Below, in pieces: positions 35,524 to 43,608 of a stretch of 64,000 nucleotides of DNA. The position numbers were made by a program, and so were the translations under genes. The notes below the pieces were generated by a model. That model saw only the letters and a list, made by a program, of their open reading frames with translations. It was not told the DNA's origin and made no database searches. Each line of letters starts with the position of its first letter. Position 1 is the first letter of the stretch. Where the stretch lies: positions 107,467-171,466 of the forward strand of contig NZ_CAJKOX010000001.1 in the NCBI RefSeq assembly GCF_905201705.1, written 5' to 3'. The stretch is from an uncultured Marvinbryantia sp. GTDB lineage: Bacteria; Bacillota; Clostridia; Lachnospirales; Lachnospiraceae.

Positions 35524-35557
35524 AAAGGCGACAAAATACGGCTTGTCGTCTTTTTTT
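35524..35557 (+). terminator. Intrinsic terminator of the LacI-controlled operon
   Basis: AAGGCGACAA 35524-35533 pairs with TTGTCGTCTT (one wobble), merging into a run of nine T. Confidence 0.85.
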
Positions 35558-35692
35558 ATTTACCGGCTGCTGAAAACGGACTAATGAACAAAGACATTTT
35601 TTTGCACTTTACGAAACGGAATGTTTACGATATTATAAATATAATTTGTATAACAGATTGGAGAAACAGGCAGGAAGAAGGGAGCGTGTCGA

Positions 35693-36778
35693 ATGCAATT
35701 TTACATGCCCGTGAAGGTTTATGAGGAAGAAAATTGTGTGGAAAATCACGCAAAAGAGTTGGCAGAGTGTGGAAAAACGGCGCTGATCATGACGGGAAAG
35801 CAGTCTGCGAAGAAAAACGGCGCACTGGAGGATGTCCGAAAGACATTGGAGGCAGAGGGAATTTCCTGGATATTGTTTGATGAGGTCGAGGAAAATCCCT
35901 CAGTGGATACGGTAATGAAAGCGCGGGAAGCAGGACTGTGCGGGCAGGCGGACTTTGTTATCGGGATTGGCGGCGGCTCGGCAATGGATGCCGCCAAAGC
36001 GGCAGCTTTGATGATGCGTCACCGGGAAGAGGGCGCCGATTATTTGTATGAAAAAGGTGTGGATTCAGCGGCGCTCCCGGTTGCGGCAGTCCCGACGACC
36101 TGCGGCACCGGTTCGGAGGTGACGGCGGTTTCGGTGCTGACGCGCCGCGACAAGGGCACAAAAGGATCCATACCGCACAAAATCTTTCCGACGCTGGCAC
36201 TGCTGGACGCGAAATATCTGGCATCAGCGCCCCGGTCGGTGCTTTGCAATACCGCGGTAGATGCGTTTGCGCACCTCGCGGAAAGCTATATCAACACAAA
36301 TGCGACGGACTACAGCCGCATGTGTGCGGCGGCAGGTCTGCAGATGTGGAAAAAAAGCAGAGAAGTGCTGACCGGGAAGCGTAAGCCGGAAAGAGAAGAT
36401 TATCGGAATCTTTTAAATGCGTCCACAATGGCGGGAATGGCAATCTGTCATACAGGCACATCGCTTCCGCATGGGCTTAGCTATCCGCTGACCTGCGAAT
36501 TAAACCTGCCGCACGGCGTTGCTGTCGGTTACTTCCTCGGCGGATATCTGCGCGAGGCAGAAGAAGCGGATCGCAGATATGTACTGGAGACGGCAGGCTT
36601 TTGCAGTGTGGAGGAATTTGAGGCATTTTTCAGGAAGGTCTGCCGCTGCGGGGAAATCCCGGAAAGCCTTTTGGTGCGGACAGCAGGGGACTTGCTGAAA
36701 AATGAAGCGAAACTGAAAAATTGTCCGTATCGGGTGGATGAAAAGGTTTTGAAAAGGATCGCGGGGCTTAAGGCTTAA
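35693..36778 (+). CDS. Iron-containing alcohol dehydrogenase
   Basis: A 361-residue group III dehydrogenase that interconverts alcohols and aldehydes with NAD(P)H. Seen: dinucleotide site GIGGGSAMDAAK, PTTCGTGSEVT, and four metal ligands (Asp and His in NTAVDAFAHLAESY, His in SLPHGLSYPLT, His in LNLPHGVAVG). A separate transcription unit with a good ribosome site, between the sugar operon and asnS. It could dispose of reducing equivalents in fermentation; the substrate is unknown. Confidence 0.9.
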   Translation: MQFYMPVKVYEEENCVENHAKELAECGKTALIMTGKQSAKKNGALEDVRKTLEAEGISWILFDEVEENPSVDTVMKAREAGLCGQADFVIGIGGGSAMDAAKAAALMMRHREEGADYLYEKGVDSAALPVAAVPTTCGTGSEVTAVSVLTRRDKGTKGSIPHKIFPTLALLDAKYLASAPRSVLCNTAVDAFAHLAESYINTNATDYSRMCAAAGLQMWKKSREVLTGKRKPEREDYRNLLNASTMAGMAICHTGTSLPHGLSYPLTCELNLPHGVAVGYFLGGYLREAEEADRRYVLETAGFCSVEEFEAFFRKVCRCGEIPESLLVRTAGDLLKNEAKLKNCPYRVDEKVLKRIAGLKA

Positions 36779-36805
36779 AAACATTTTACGCGGATTGGAA
36801 TGGTC

Positions 36806-36834
36806 TTTACACCTTCGCCCCTTTTTGGTACAAT
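36806..36834 (+). promoter_or_regulatory. Promoter of asnS
   Basis: TTTACA 36806-36811 and TACAAT 36829-36834 with 17-base spacing, 50 bases before the start codon. Confidence 0.65.
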
Positions 36835-36883
36835 AAAAAAAGAATGCATTAACTGCTAATTAAGGATATAGGAGAACACAGAC

Positions 36884-38275
36884 ATGGATTTAGTAACAGT
36901 AAGAGAGATATACAGAAACAGAGAGGCATATCTGGACAGGGAGATTACCGTGGGCGGATGGGTGCGCAGCGTGCGCGATTCCAAAACCTTCGGGTTCCTT
37001 GTGCTTCATGACGGCACCTTTTTCGAGACGCTGCAGATCGTATTCCACGATAAGATGGACAACTTTCAGGAGGTCTGCAGGCTGAATGTCGGCGCGGCAG
37101 TGATTGTAAAGGGTACGCTGGTCGCAACGCCGCAGGCGAAGCAGCCGTTTGAGATCCAGGCGGATGAGGTGACGGTGGAGGGAGGCTCTGCGCCGGACTA
37201 TCCGCTTCAGAAAAAACGCCACAGCGTTGAGTTTCTGCGCACGATCTCGCATCTGCGTCCGCGCACCAATATGTTCCAGGCGACCTTTCGTGTGCGTTCG
37301 CTGACAGCGTACGCTATCCATAAATTCTTTCAGGAACGCGATTTTGTCTATGTACACACGCCGCTCATTACCGGAAGCGACTGCGAGGGCGCTGGGGAGA
37401 TGTTCCAGGTGACAACGCTGGATCTTGAGAATCCGCCGAGAACGGCAGACGGGAAGATTGACTATACAAAAGACTTTTTCGGAAAACAGACGAATCTGAC
37501 GGTGAGCGGACAGCTCAACGGAGAGATGTATGCGCAGGCGTTCCGCAATATCTACACCTTCGGACCGACCTTCCGCGCAGAAAACTCCAACACCACCCGT
37601 CATGCGGCGGAGTTCTGGATGATCGAGCCGGAGATCGCTTTTGCAGATCTGAAGGATGACATGATCCTTGCAGAGGATATGCTGAAATACGTCATCCGCT
37701 ACGTCATGGAAAATGCGCCGGAGGAGATTCATTTCTTCAATTCCTTTGTGGACAAGGGGCTGATCGAGCGCCTGAACGGTGTGGTAAACTCCGAGTTCGG
37801 TCATGTGACCTACACAGAGGCGATCGGGATCCTGGAAAAGAATAACGACAAGTTTGAATACAAGGTGAGCTGGGGCTGCGACCTGCAGACAGAGCACGAG
37901 CGCTATCTCACAGAGCAGGTGTTTAAGCGCCCGGTATTTGTGACGGATTATCCTAAGGAAATCAAAGCATTTTATATGAAGCTGAACGACGACGGAAAGA
38001 CGGTCGCTGCGATGGACTGTCTCGTTCCGGGTATCGGTGAGATTATCGGCGGAAGCCAGAGAGAGGACAGCTACGACAGGCTGCTGCAGCGTATGCACGA
38101 GCTTGGCTTGAAGGAGGAGGACTATCGCGCATATCTCGACCTGCGCAAATACGGCTCCACCCGTCATGCGGGCTTCGGGCTTGGCTTTGAGCGCTGTGTG
38201 ATGTACCTCACAGGTATGGGCAATATCCGCGACGTCATTCCGTTCCCGCGCACCGTCGGAAACTGCGAGGGCTGA
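36884..38275 (+). CDS. asnS: Asparagine-tRNA ligase
   Basis: Charges tRNA-Asn with asparagine. The 463-residue class II synthetase has an N-terminal OB fold (VGGWVRSVRDSKTFGFLVL) and catalytic core with motif 1 near FFQERDFVYVHTPLIT, motif 2 FRAENSNTTRHAAEFWMIEPE, and motif 3 GFGLGFERCVMYLTG. Length and motifs are those of bacterial AsnS and differ from the aspartyl enzyme. It has its own promoter and is followed by a two-component system. Confidence 0.97.
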   Translation: MDLVTVREIYRNREAYLDREITVGGWVRSVRDSKTFGFLVLHDGTFFETLQIVFHDKMDNFQEVCRLNVGAAVIVKGTLVATPQAKQPFEIQADEVTVEGGSAPDYPLQKKRHSVEFLRTISHLRPRTNMFQATFRVRSLTAYAIHKFFQERDFVYVHTPLITGSDCEGAGEMFQVTTLDLENPPRTADGKIDYTKDFFGKQTNLTVSGQLNGEMYAQAFRNIYTFGPTFRAENSNTTRHAAEFWMIEPEIAFADLKDDMILAEDMLKYVIRYVMENAPEEIHFFNSFVDKGLIERLNGVVNSEFGHVTYTEAIGILEKNNDKFEYKVSWGCDLQTEHERYLTEQVFKRPVFVTDYPKEIKAFYMKLNDDGKTVAAMDCLVPGIGEIIGGSQREDSYDRLLQRMHELGLKEEDYRAYLDLRKYGSTRHAGFGLGFERCVMYLTGMGNIRDVIPFPRTVGNCEG

Positions 38276-38383
38276 TCGCCGCGGTGAGAGCTGCGTCCGG
38301 AGAGCATTTATCCGTTTGTACAGACAGGGGGCGGATCCGGTCTTTTTGACGCAGGCACATTATATACAGAAGGAGGGGCAGCT

Positions 38384-39079
38384 ATGCCCGGCAAAATACT
38401 GATCGTTGATGATGAACGCGAAATCGCGGACGTTATCGGACTTTATCTGAAAAACGAAAATTTTGAGGCTGTTAAATGCTATAACGGAAAAGATGCCCTG
38501 GCGGCGGTGGAAGACGAAAAACCGGATCTGGCGATACTGGACGTCATGCTGCCGGACATCGACGGCTTTACGATCCTGCAGAAGATCCGTGAAACGCACA
38601 CGTTTCCGGTCATCATGCTGACGGCAAAGACCGAGTATATGGACAAGATCAACGGGCTGACACTGGGGGCGGACGACTACATTGAAAAGCCGTTCAACCC
38701 GCTGGAGCTGATCGCGCGCGTGAAGGCGCAGCTTCGCCGCTACACGAAGTACAATGACGGCGGAAAGCCGCAGGAGGATATTATAGATTTCGGCGGTCTG
38801 CTGATGAACCGCAGCACGCATGAGTGTACGTTCAATGAGCGCGAACTGACGCTCACGCCGATTGAATTTGATATTCTCTGGATCCTCTGCGAAAACCGCG
38901 GACAGGTGATCAGCTCGGAGCAGCTCTTTGAGCAGGTGTGGCATGAAAAATACTACAAACAAAGCAACAATACAGTGATGGTGCATATCCGTCATCTGCG
39001 CGAGAAGATGGGCGGACCGATGGGAAAAACCGAGTTTATCAAGACGGTCTGGGGAGTAGGATACAAAGTTGAAAAATAG
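38384..39079 (+). CDS. VanR-like OmpR-family response regulator
   Basis: A 231-residue regulator: receiver domain with acidic pocket DDE (residues 10-12), phosphorylated Asp53 in LAILDVMLPD and LTAKTE/ADDYIEKPF, then a winged-helix DNA-binding domain (LTPIEFDILWIL, VWGVGYKVEK). It is most like the VanR group. Its end overlaps the kinase gene by 11 bases. No vanHAX-type ligase genes are present in the window; the linked sortase suggests control of cell-surface functions. Confidence 0.9.
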   Translation: MPGKILIVDDEREIADVIGLYLKNENFEAVKCYNGKDALAAVEDEKPDLAILDVMLPDIDGFTILQKIRETHTFPVIMLTAKTEYMDKINGLTLGADDYIEKPFNPLELIARVKAQLRRYTKYNDGGKPQEDIIDFGGLLMNRSTHECTFNERELTLTPIEFDILWILCENRGQVISSEQLFEQVWHEKYYKQSNNTVMVHIRHLREKMGGPMGKTEFIKTVWGVGYKVEK

Positions 39080-40268
39080 CTATAAAAAACTAAAGAGGAC
39101 AATTCTCATCCGCACCAGCCTGGTGGCAGCACTGACGCTGGTGGTGGGCTATGGGATTGTCCGCTTTTTGATTGACGGAATCTTCCAGGATTTCTTTACG
39201 GATCTGATGATGTGGTTTTTCTCAAAGCTTCATCTGGACTGGAACACAGCGGATCAGCTTTACGGAAAGATTTTCATGGACAATAAATTTCTTTTCCTTG
39301 CGATCGGCTTTATCCTGCTGTTCCTGATTTTTTACAATCTGGCGATCAAGGGGATCCTTGGCTATCTGAGCCGCGTGGAGAAGGCGATCGACGACGTCCG
39401 CGAGGACAACGAGGAGCCGGTGAAGCTGCCGCCGGAGCTGCAGCCGATCTCTGACAAGCTGACAGGACTGAAAATGACGCTGAAACGAAAGGAGCGGGCG
39501 CGGATCGAGAGCGAGCAGAAAAAGAATGATCTGGTGGTTTACCTTGCGCACGATCTGAAAACGCCGCTCACCTCTATCATTGCTTATCTGACGATGCTGG
39601 ACGGGCAGAAAAACATGCCGGAGGAGGATCGGCAGAAATATATCCATATTTCGCTGGAGAAAGCGAACCGTCTGGGCGAGCTGATCAATGAATTTTTTGA
39701 GATCACGCGGTTTAATCTGCAGGACATTGTGCTGGAAAAGGTGCAGCTCGATCTCTCGGTGATGCTGGAGCAGCTTGCCGACGAGAGCTATGGCATATTG
39801 GCGGAAAAATATATGACCTGCCGGGTGGATGCGGACGAAAAGCTGATCGTGGACGGCGATCCGGATAAACTTGCGCGTGTGTTTGAAAATCTTTTGCGTA
39901 ATGCGATCGCGTATAGCTACAGCGATACGGAGATCGCGATCGAGGCGCGCAGGAGAGAAAATGATATCGTCATTACCTTTACAAATAAAGGGCATCAGAT
40001 CCCGGAACAGAAGCTGAAGGCAATTTTTGAAAAATTTTACCGCGTGGATAATGCGCGCAGCAGCCAGACGGGAGGTTCCGGCCTGGGACTCTCGATCGCA
40101 AAGCAGATCGTAGAGCTGCATGGCGGAAAAATCGAGGCGGCAAGTGACCGCTATTATACGACATTCACGGTGAGTCTGCCGGCGTATGTGCCGGAAAGCC
40201 AGCTGAAAAGAGGACGCGCGGCAAGACACCGGGATGCGGTTGTGGTTCAGACAGAAAGGCAGGTGTAG
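39069..40268 (+). CDS. VanS-like sensor histidine kinase
   Basis: A 399-residue membrane kinase with two N-terminal membrane segments (about 14-34 and 73-93), a short extracellular loop, a HAMP-like linker, the phosphorylated His161 in YLAHDLKTPLTS, and an ATP-binding domain (FENLLRNAIAYS, GGSGLGLSIAKQIV). TTG 39069 is the likely start, within the end of the regulator gene and after GGAGTAGGA. The short extracytoplasmic sensor resembles cell-wall stress or VanS-type kinases. Confidence 0.88.
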   Translation: MKNSYKKLKRTILIRTSLVAALTLVVGYGIVRFLIDGIFQDFFTDLMMWFFSKLHLDWNTADQLYGKIFMDNKFLFLAIGFILLFLIFYNLAIKGILGYLSRVEKAIDDVREDNEEPVKLPPELQPISDKLTGLKMTLKRKERARIESEQKKNDLVVYLAHDLKTPLTSIIAYLTMLDGQKNMPEEDRQKYIHISLEKANRLGELINEFFEITRFNLQDIVLEKVQLDLSVMLEQLADESYGILAEKYMTCRVDADEKLIVDGDPDKLARVFENLLRNAIAYSYSDTEIAIEARRRENDIVITFTNKGHQIPEQKLKAIFEKFYRVDNARSSQTGGSGLGLSIAKQIVELHGGKIEAASDRYYTTFTVSLPAYVPESQLKRGRAARHRDAVVVQTERQV

Positions 40269-40274
40269 GCTGTT

Positions 40275-41189
40275 ATGGGAAGAGACAGAAGAAGAGAACA
40301 ACGCCGCAAAAAGGGCGGCATCGGAAATTTTATCAGCACGCTGGTGATCATTGTGGCTTTGGGGGTGTTCTGTTATGCGGGGTACCAGCTTGTGACGATT
40401 TATTTTGCGTACAAGGCGGGCACGGATGAGTACAGCGCGCTGGAGGAATATGCGAAAACGGATAAGGAAACGGAAGGCTTTGACGAGGCGAACATGGTGG
40501 AAAACGAGACGATGGGGGCTGACGGGCAGGCGGACGAGATCCTGGCGGAGGATGCTGCGGCGGGGAGAAAGAAGCTGCAGGAGATGGAAAATCCGATAGA
40601 TTTTGACAGCCTTCTTGCTATCAATGACGATATTATCGGCTGGCTGGAAATGGAAGCACTGGATATCACCTATCCGATTGTGCAGGGGGAGGATAACGAA
40701 TATTATCTGCACCGGACCTTCCGCGGACAGGAAAATTTTGCCGGTTCCATTTTCCTGGACTATGCGAATAATTCGAATTTTTATAACAGAAACAGTATTG
40801 TTTACGGCCACAACATGAAAAATGGGTCGATGTTTGGAACGCTGAAGCAGTACGGGGAGCAGGAAACCTACGATAAGAGCCCGTATTTCTGGATTTATAC
40901 GCCAGATAAGATCTATAAATATGAGATCTTTGCATGCGGCGTGGTCGGCGCGTACAGTGACTGCTACAAAACTGTGTTTGCGGGAGAAGAGGATTTTATG
41001 GATTTTATAAATCTCGCGAAATCACAGTCGTATGTGGACACTGGCGTAGATGTAAAATACGGCGATACTGTCGTGACGCTTTCCACCTGTACCGGCGACA
41101 GTGAGACGCGGTTCATTGTGCAGGGCAAGCGCGTGCGCACCTATCAGTCTGTGCCGAAGGCGGGTGGATACGAAGAAACAGAGGGATAG
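40275..41189 (+). CDS. srtB: Class B sortase
   Basis: A membrane-anchored transpeptidase that links surface proteins to peptidoglycan. The 304-residue protein has a basic N-terminus, one membrane helix (about 17-40), a long charged linker to residue 105 and the sortase B domain: catalytic His179 in VYGHNM, Cys272 in TLSTCTG and Arg279 in ETRFIV. Class B members usually act on NPQTN-like signals, and in clostridia on SPKTG/PPKTG-like ones; no such substrate is encoded here. It starts seven bases after the VanS-like kinase stop, so all three genes form an operon. Confidence 0.92.
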   Translation: MGRDRRREQRRKKGGIGNFISTLVIIVALGVFCYAGYQLVTIYFAYKAGTDEYSALEEYAKTDKETEGFDEANMVENETMGADGQADEILAEDAAAGRKKLQEMENPIDFDSLLAINDDIIGWLEMEALDITYPIVQGEDNEYYLHRTFRGQENFAGSIFLDYANNSNFYNRNSIVYGHNMKNGSMFGTLKQYGEQETYDKSPYFWIYTPDKIYKYEIFACGVVGAYSDCYKTVFAGEEDFMDFINLAKSQSYVDTGVDVKYGDTVVTLSTCTGDSETRFIVQGKRVRTYQSVPKAGGYEETEG

Positions 41190-41300
41190 GCGGAAAAACG
41201 CCGCTGAAGGCAGAAAAGATGAAAAGATGCTGCTGCGGACAGGGTGGAAGACAGCGGAAAAAAGAAAAAGGTCAGACGGGAATGAAGAGGGGGATTTATC

Positions 41301-42026
41301 ATGCAGGATAAGAGAGAAACTTTACAGAAGTGGATTGCAGAAAGCAATAATGTAGTGTTTTTCGGCGGCGCCGGGGTGTCGACGGAGAGCGGGATACCGG
41401 ATTTTCGCAGTGTGGACGGCTTATACAACCAGGAGTATGACTACCCGCCGGAGACGATCATCAGCCACACTTTTTTTGTGAACCGGACAGAAGAATTTTA
41501 CCGCTTTTATAAAAAGAAAATGCTGGTGCTGGATGCAAAGCCTAACATGGCGCACATCCGTCTGGCGGAGTGGGAGAAGAGCGGACATGTGCGCGCCGTC
41601 ATCACCCAGAATATCGACGGACTGCATCAGATGGCGGGCAGCAAAGAGGTATTGGAGCTGCACGGCAGTGTACACCGAAATTACTGCCAGCGGTGCCGGA
41701 AATTTTACGACGCAAAATATATGAAAGAGGCGGACGGCGTGCCGCGCTGCTCATGCGGCGGAATCATCAAGCCTGATGTGGTACTCTACGAGGAGGGGCT
41801 GGATGGCGAGACGATGACAAAATCCATCCGTTATATTGCGCAGGCGGACGTGCTGATCATTGGCGGAACGTCGCTTGTGGTCTATCCGGCGGCAGGACTG
41901 ATTGATTACTTCCGCGGCAGTAAGCTGGTGGTGATCAACAAGAGCACTACTTCGCGCGATAAAAATGCTGACCTGGTAATCGACGACAGCATCGGAAAGG
42001 TATTTGAAAGCATTCATATTGACTAG
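41301..42026 (+). CDS. cobB: NAD-dependent protein deacylase, Sir2 family
   Basis: The 241-residue sirtuin removes acyl groups from lysines using NAD+. Seen: GAGVSTESGIPDFRS (NAD site), TQNIDGLHQMAG, catalytic histidine in LELHGSVHRNYC, four zinc cysteines (CQRCRKFY and CSCGGIIKPDV), and GGTSLVVYPAA. A good ribosome site (GAGGGGG) precedes ATG 41301. It stands between the sortase gene and DUF951. Confidence 0.93.
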   Translation: MQDKRETLQKWIAESNNVVFFGGAGVSTESGIPDFRSVDGLYNQEYDYPPETIISHTFFVNRTEEFYRFYKKKMLVLDAKPNMAHIRLAEWEKSGHVRAVITQNIDGLHQMAGSKEVLELHGSVHRNYCQRCRKFYDAKYMKEADGVPRCSCGGIIKPDVVLYEEGLDGETMTKSIRYIAQADVLIIGGTSLVVYPAAGLIDYFRGSKLVVINKSTTSRDKNADLVIDDSIGKVFESIHID

Positions 42027-42142
42027 AGCGGTGCGGTCAGATTGCAGACCGGACAGAATGCGGATAAGCCGGTCCGGAGAAGCTCTTCGGGCAGAGCGGG
42101 ACGGGGCATGAAAAAGTGAGGACATGGAAAGGAGCCACAGGC

Positions 42143-42334
42143 ATGGAACGGCTGAATTATGAGGTGGGCGATATTGTGAGGCTGAAAAAACCGCATCCCT
42201 GCGGCAGCAGCGAGTGGGAGATCCTGCGCGTGGGCGCGGACTTCCGGCTGAAGTGCGAAGGCTGCGGACATCAGATCATGGTTGCCCGCAGGCTTGTTGA
42301 AAAAAACACGCGGGAATTGCGGAAAAAAGCTTGA
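42143..42334 (+). CDS. DUF951 family protein
   Basis: A 63-residue conserved protein of Firmicutes: YEVGDIVRLKKPHPCGSSEW and RLKCEGCGHQIMVARR. Two pairs of cysteines suggest zinc binding. It commonly stands next to ychF or rpsF in clostridia, as here. Start 42143 is chosen because AAAGGAG lies 9 bases upstream. Function unknown; it may bind RNA or nucleic acid. Confidence 0.85.
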   Translation: MERLNYEVGDIVRLKKPHPCGSSEWEILRVGADFRLKCEGCGHQIMVARRLVEKNTRELRKKA

Positions 42335-42359
42335 AAAACCGCGAACGGTATGCTAAAAT
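42331..42359 (+). promoter_or_regulatory. Promoter of rpsF-ssb-rpsR
   Basis: TTGAAA 42331-42336 and TAAAAT 42354-42359 with 17-base spacing, overlapping the DUF951 stop. Confidence 0.7.
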
Positions 42360-42365
42360 ATGGTT

Positions 42366-42434
42366 TCGTGATATATTTAATTCCTTGCTCCTGCATAAGA
42401 CAGGGGCCAGAGTCCATAAGGAGGTGCAAAACGC
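42366..42434 (+). promoter_or_regulatory. Leader of rpsF, possible S6:S18-binding element
   Basis: GCTCCTG 42388-42394 pairs (with wobbles) with CAGGGGC 42402-42408, enclosed by CCTT/AAGG. Leaders of rpsF-ssb-rpsR in many bacteria bind the S6-S18 complex for feedback; this hairpin is in the right place, but the match is tentative. Confidence 0.4.
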
Positions 42435-42722
42435 ATGAACAAGTATGAATTAGCTGTTGTTGTCAACGCAAAGATTGAGGACGACGCAAGAATTGCTACC
42501 GTTGAGAAGGTAAAAGAATATATTACCCGTTACAACGGAACCATCACGAATGTGGATGAGTGGGGCAAGAAAAAACTTGCATACGAAATTCAGAAGATGA
42601 GCGAAGGGTACTACTACTTCATTCAGTTCGAAGCAGATGCAGACTGCCCAGCAGAGCTCGAAAGACATGTTCGTATCATGGAAAATGTTCTCAGATATTT
42701 GTGTGTTAGACAGGACGCATAG
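42435..42722 (+). CDS. rpsF: 30S ribosomal protein S6
   Basis: Ninety-five residues with the S6 pattern: MNKYELAVVVNAKIEDD, DEWGKKKLAYEIQK, YYYFIQFEAD, ERHVRIMENVLRYL. First gene of the conserved rpsF-ssb-rpsR operon; AAGGAGG precedes the start. S6 binds 16S rRNA as a heterodimer with S18, encoded two genes downstream. Confidence 0.97.
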   Translation: MNKYELAVVVNAKIEDDARIATVEKVKEYITRYNGTITNVDEWGKKKLAYEIQKMSEGYYYFIQFEADADCPAELERHVRIMENVLRYLCVRQDA

Positions 42723-42741
42723 ATAATAAGAGGAGATCAGA

Positions 42742-43209
42742 ATGAATAAAGTTATTTTGATGGGCCGCCTGACAAGAGATCCGGAGGTACGTTACTCCGC
42801 AGGCGAGAATGCAACCGCAGTTGCCAGATATACACTGGCAGTAGACCGCAGATTCCGCAGAGAGGGAAGCGATCAGACAGCAGACTTTATCGGATGCGTT
42901 GCATTTGGAAGAAGCGCCGAGTTCGCAGAGAAGTATTTCCGTCAGGGCCTGAAGGTGGTAGTGACCGGACGTATCCAGACCGGCAGCTACACGAATAAAG
43001 ATGGTGTAAAAGTATATACGACAGATGTTGTTGTGGAAGATCAGGAGTTTGCAGAGAGCAAGAACGCTTCCCAGGGAGCGTCCGACGGCGGATACCAGAG
43101 CTATCAGCGTACCGCTCCCGCACCGAGCAGACCGGCTCCGAGCGCAGCATCCGGCGACGGCTTCATGAACATACCGGATGGTATCGACGAGGAGCTTCCG
43201 TTTAACTAG
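42742..43209 (+). CDS. ssb: Single-stranded DNA-binding protein
   Basis: The 155-residue protein has the OB fold (MNKVILMGRLTRDPEVRYS, RYTLAVDRRF, GLKVVVTGRIQTGSY), a flexible linker rich in Ser, Pro and Gly, and the acidic tail ending DGIDEELPFN that docks replication and repair partners. Located between rpsF and rpsR as in nearly all Firmicutes. Confidence 0.97.
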   Translation: MNKVILMGRLTRDPEVRYSAGENATAVARYTLAVDRRFRREGSDQTADFIGCVAFGRSAEFAEKYFRQGLKVVVTGRIQTGSYTNKDGVKVYTTDVVVEDQEFAESKNASQGASDGGYQSYQRTAPAPSRPAPSAASGDGFMNIPDGIDEELPFN

Positions 43210-43246
43210 AGCACCCTTAATTATTATTTAAGGAGGGAAAAAGATC

Positions 43247-43510
43247 ATGGCTTATACAAAAGGCGATAGAGCAGATTCTCCGATGAAGAGAAGAGGCGGA
43301 CGCAGAAGAAAGAAAGTCTGCGTATTCTGCGGCAAAGAGAACAACGAAATTGATTACAAGGACGTTGCAAAATTAAAGAAATATGTTTCTGAGAGAGGAA
43401 AGATCCTCCCGAGAAGAATCACTGGCACATGTGCAAAACACCAGAGAGCACTCACTGTAGCGATTAAGCGTGCAAGACATCTGGCGATCATGCCGTATGT
43501 GCAGGATTAG
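43247..43510 (+). CDS. rpsR: 30S ribosomal protein S18
   Basis: Eighty-seven residues with the S18 core (VCVFCGKENNEIDYKDVAKL, ISERGKILPRRITGT-like segment, CAKHQRALTVAIKRARHLAI). It keeps zinc-type cysteines (CVFC ... C). Last gene of the operon, followed by a terminator. Confidence 0.97.
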   Translation: MAYTKGDRADSPMKRRGGRRRKKVCVFCGKENNEIDYKDVAKLKKYVSERGKILPRRITGTCAKHQRALTVAIKRARHLAIMPYVQD

Positions 43511-43541
43511 TATGTATTTGAATCAGGAATGATATATAAAG

Positions 43542-43581
43542 GCCTTTAAATGTTGATAGACTCAGTATTTAAAGGCTTTTT
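43542..43581 (+). terminator. Intrinsic terminator of rpsF-ssb-rpsR
   Basis: A perfect 10-bp stem GCCTTTAAAT 43542-43551 and ATTTAAAGGC 43567-43576 with five T after it. Confidence 0.9.
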
Positions 43582-43608
43582 GCATAGAGATGAAGGAGCA
43601 GGAAGGGC

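Noticed and set aside
36890..38167. 425-codon minus-strand open frame
   Set aside because: Antisense of asnS, which is certain.
38384..40268. Vancomycin-resistance operon
   Set aside because: The regulator pair is VanRS-like but no D-Ala-D-Lac ligase, VanH, VanX or VanY gene is near; the partner is a sortase.
39222..40811. 529-codon minus-strand open frame
   Set aside because: Opposite the VanS-like kinase and sortase; no recognisable domain and no ribosome site.
41101..41355. 84-codon plus-strand frame between sortase and sirtuin genes
   Set aside because: Overlaps both genes in another frame and is rich in Arg and Lys; no domain.
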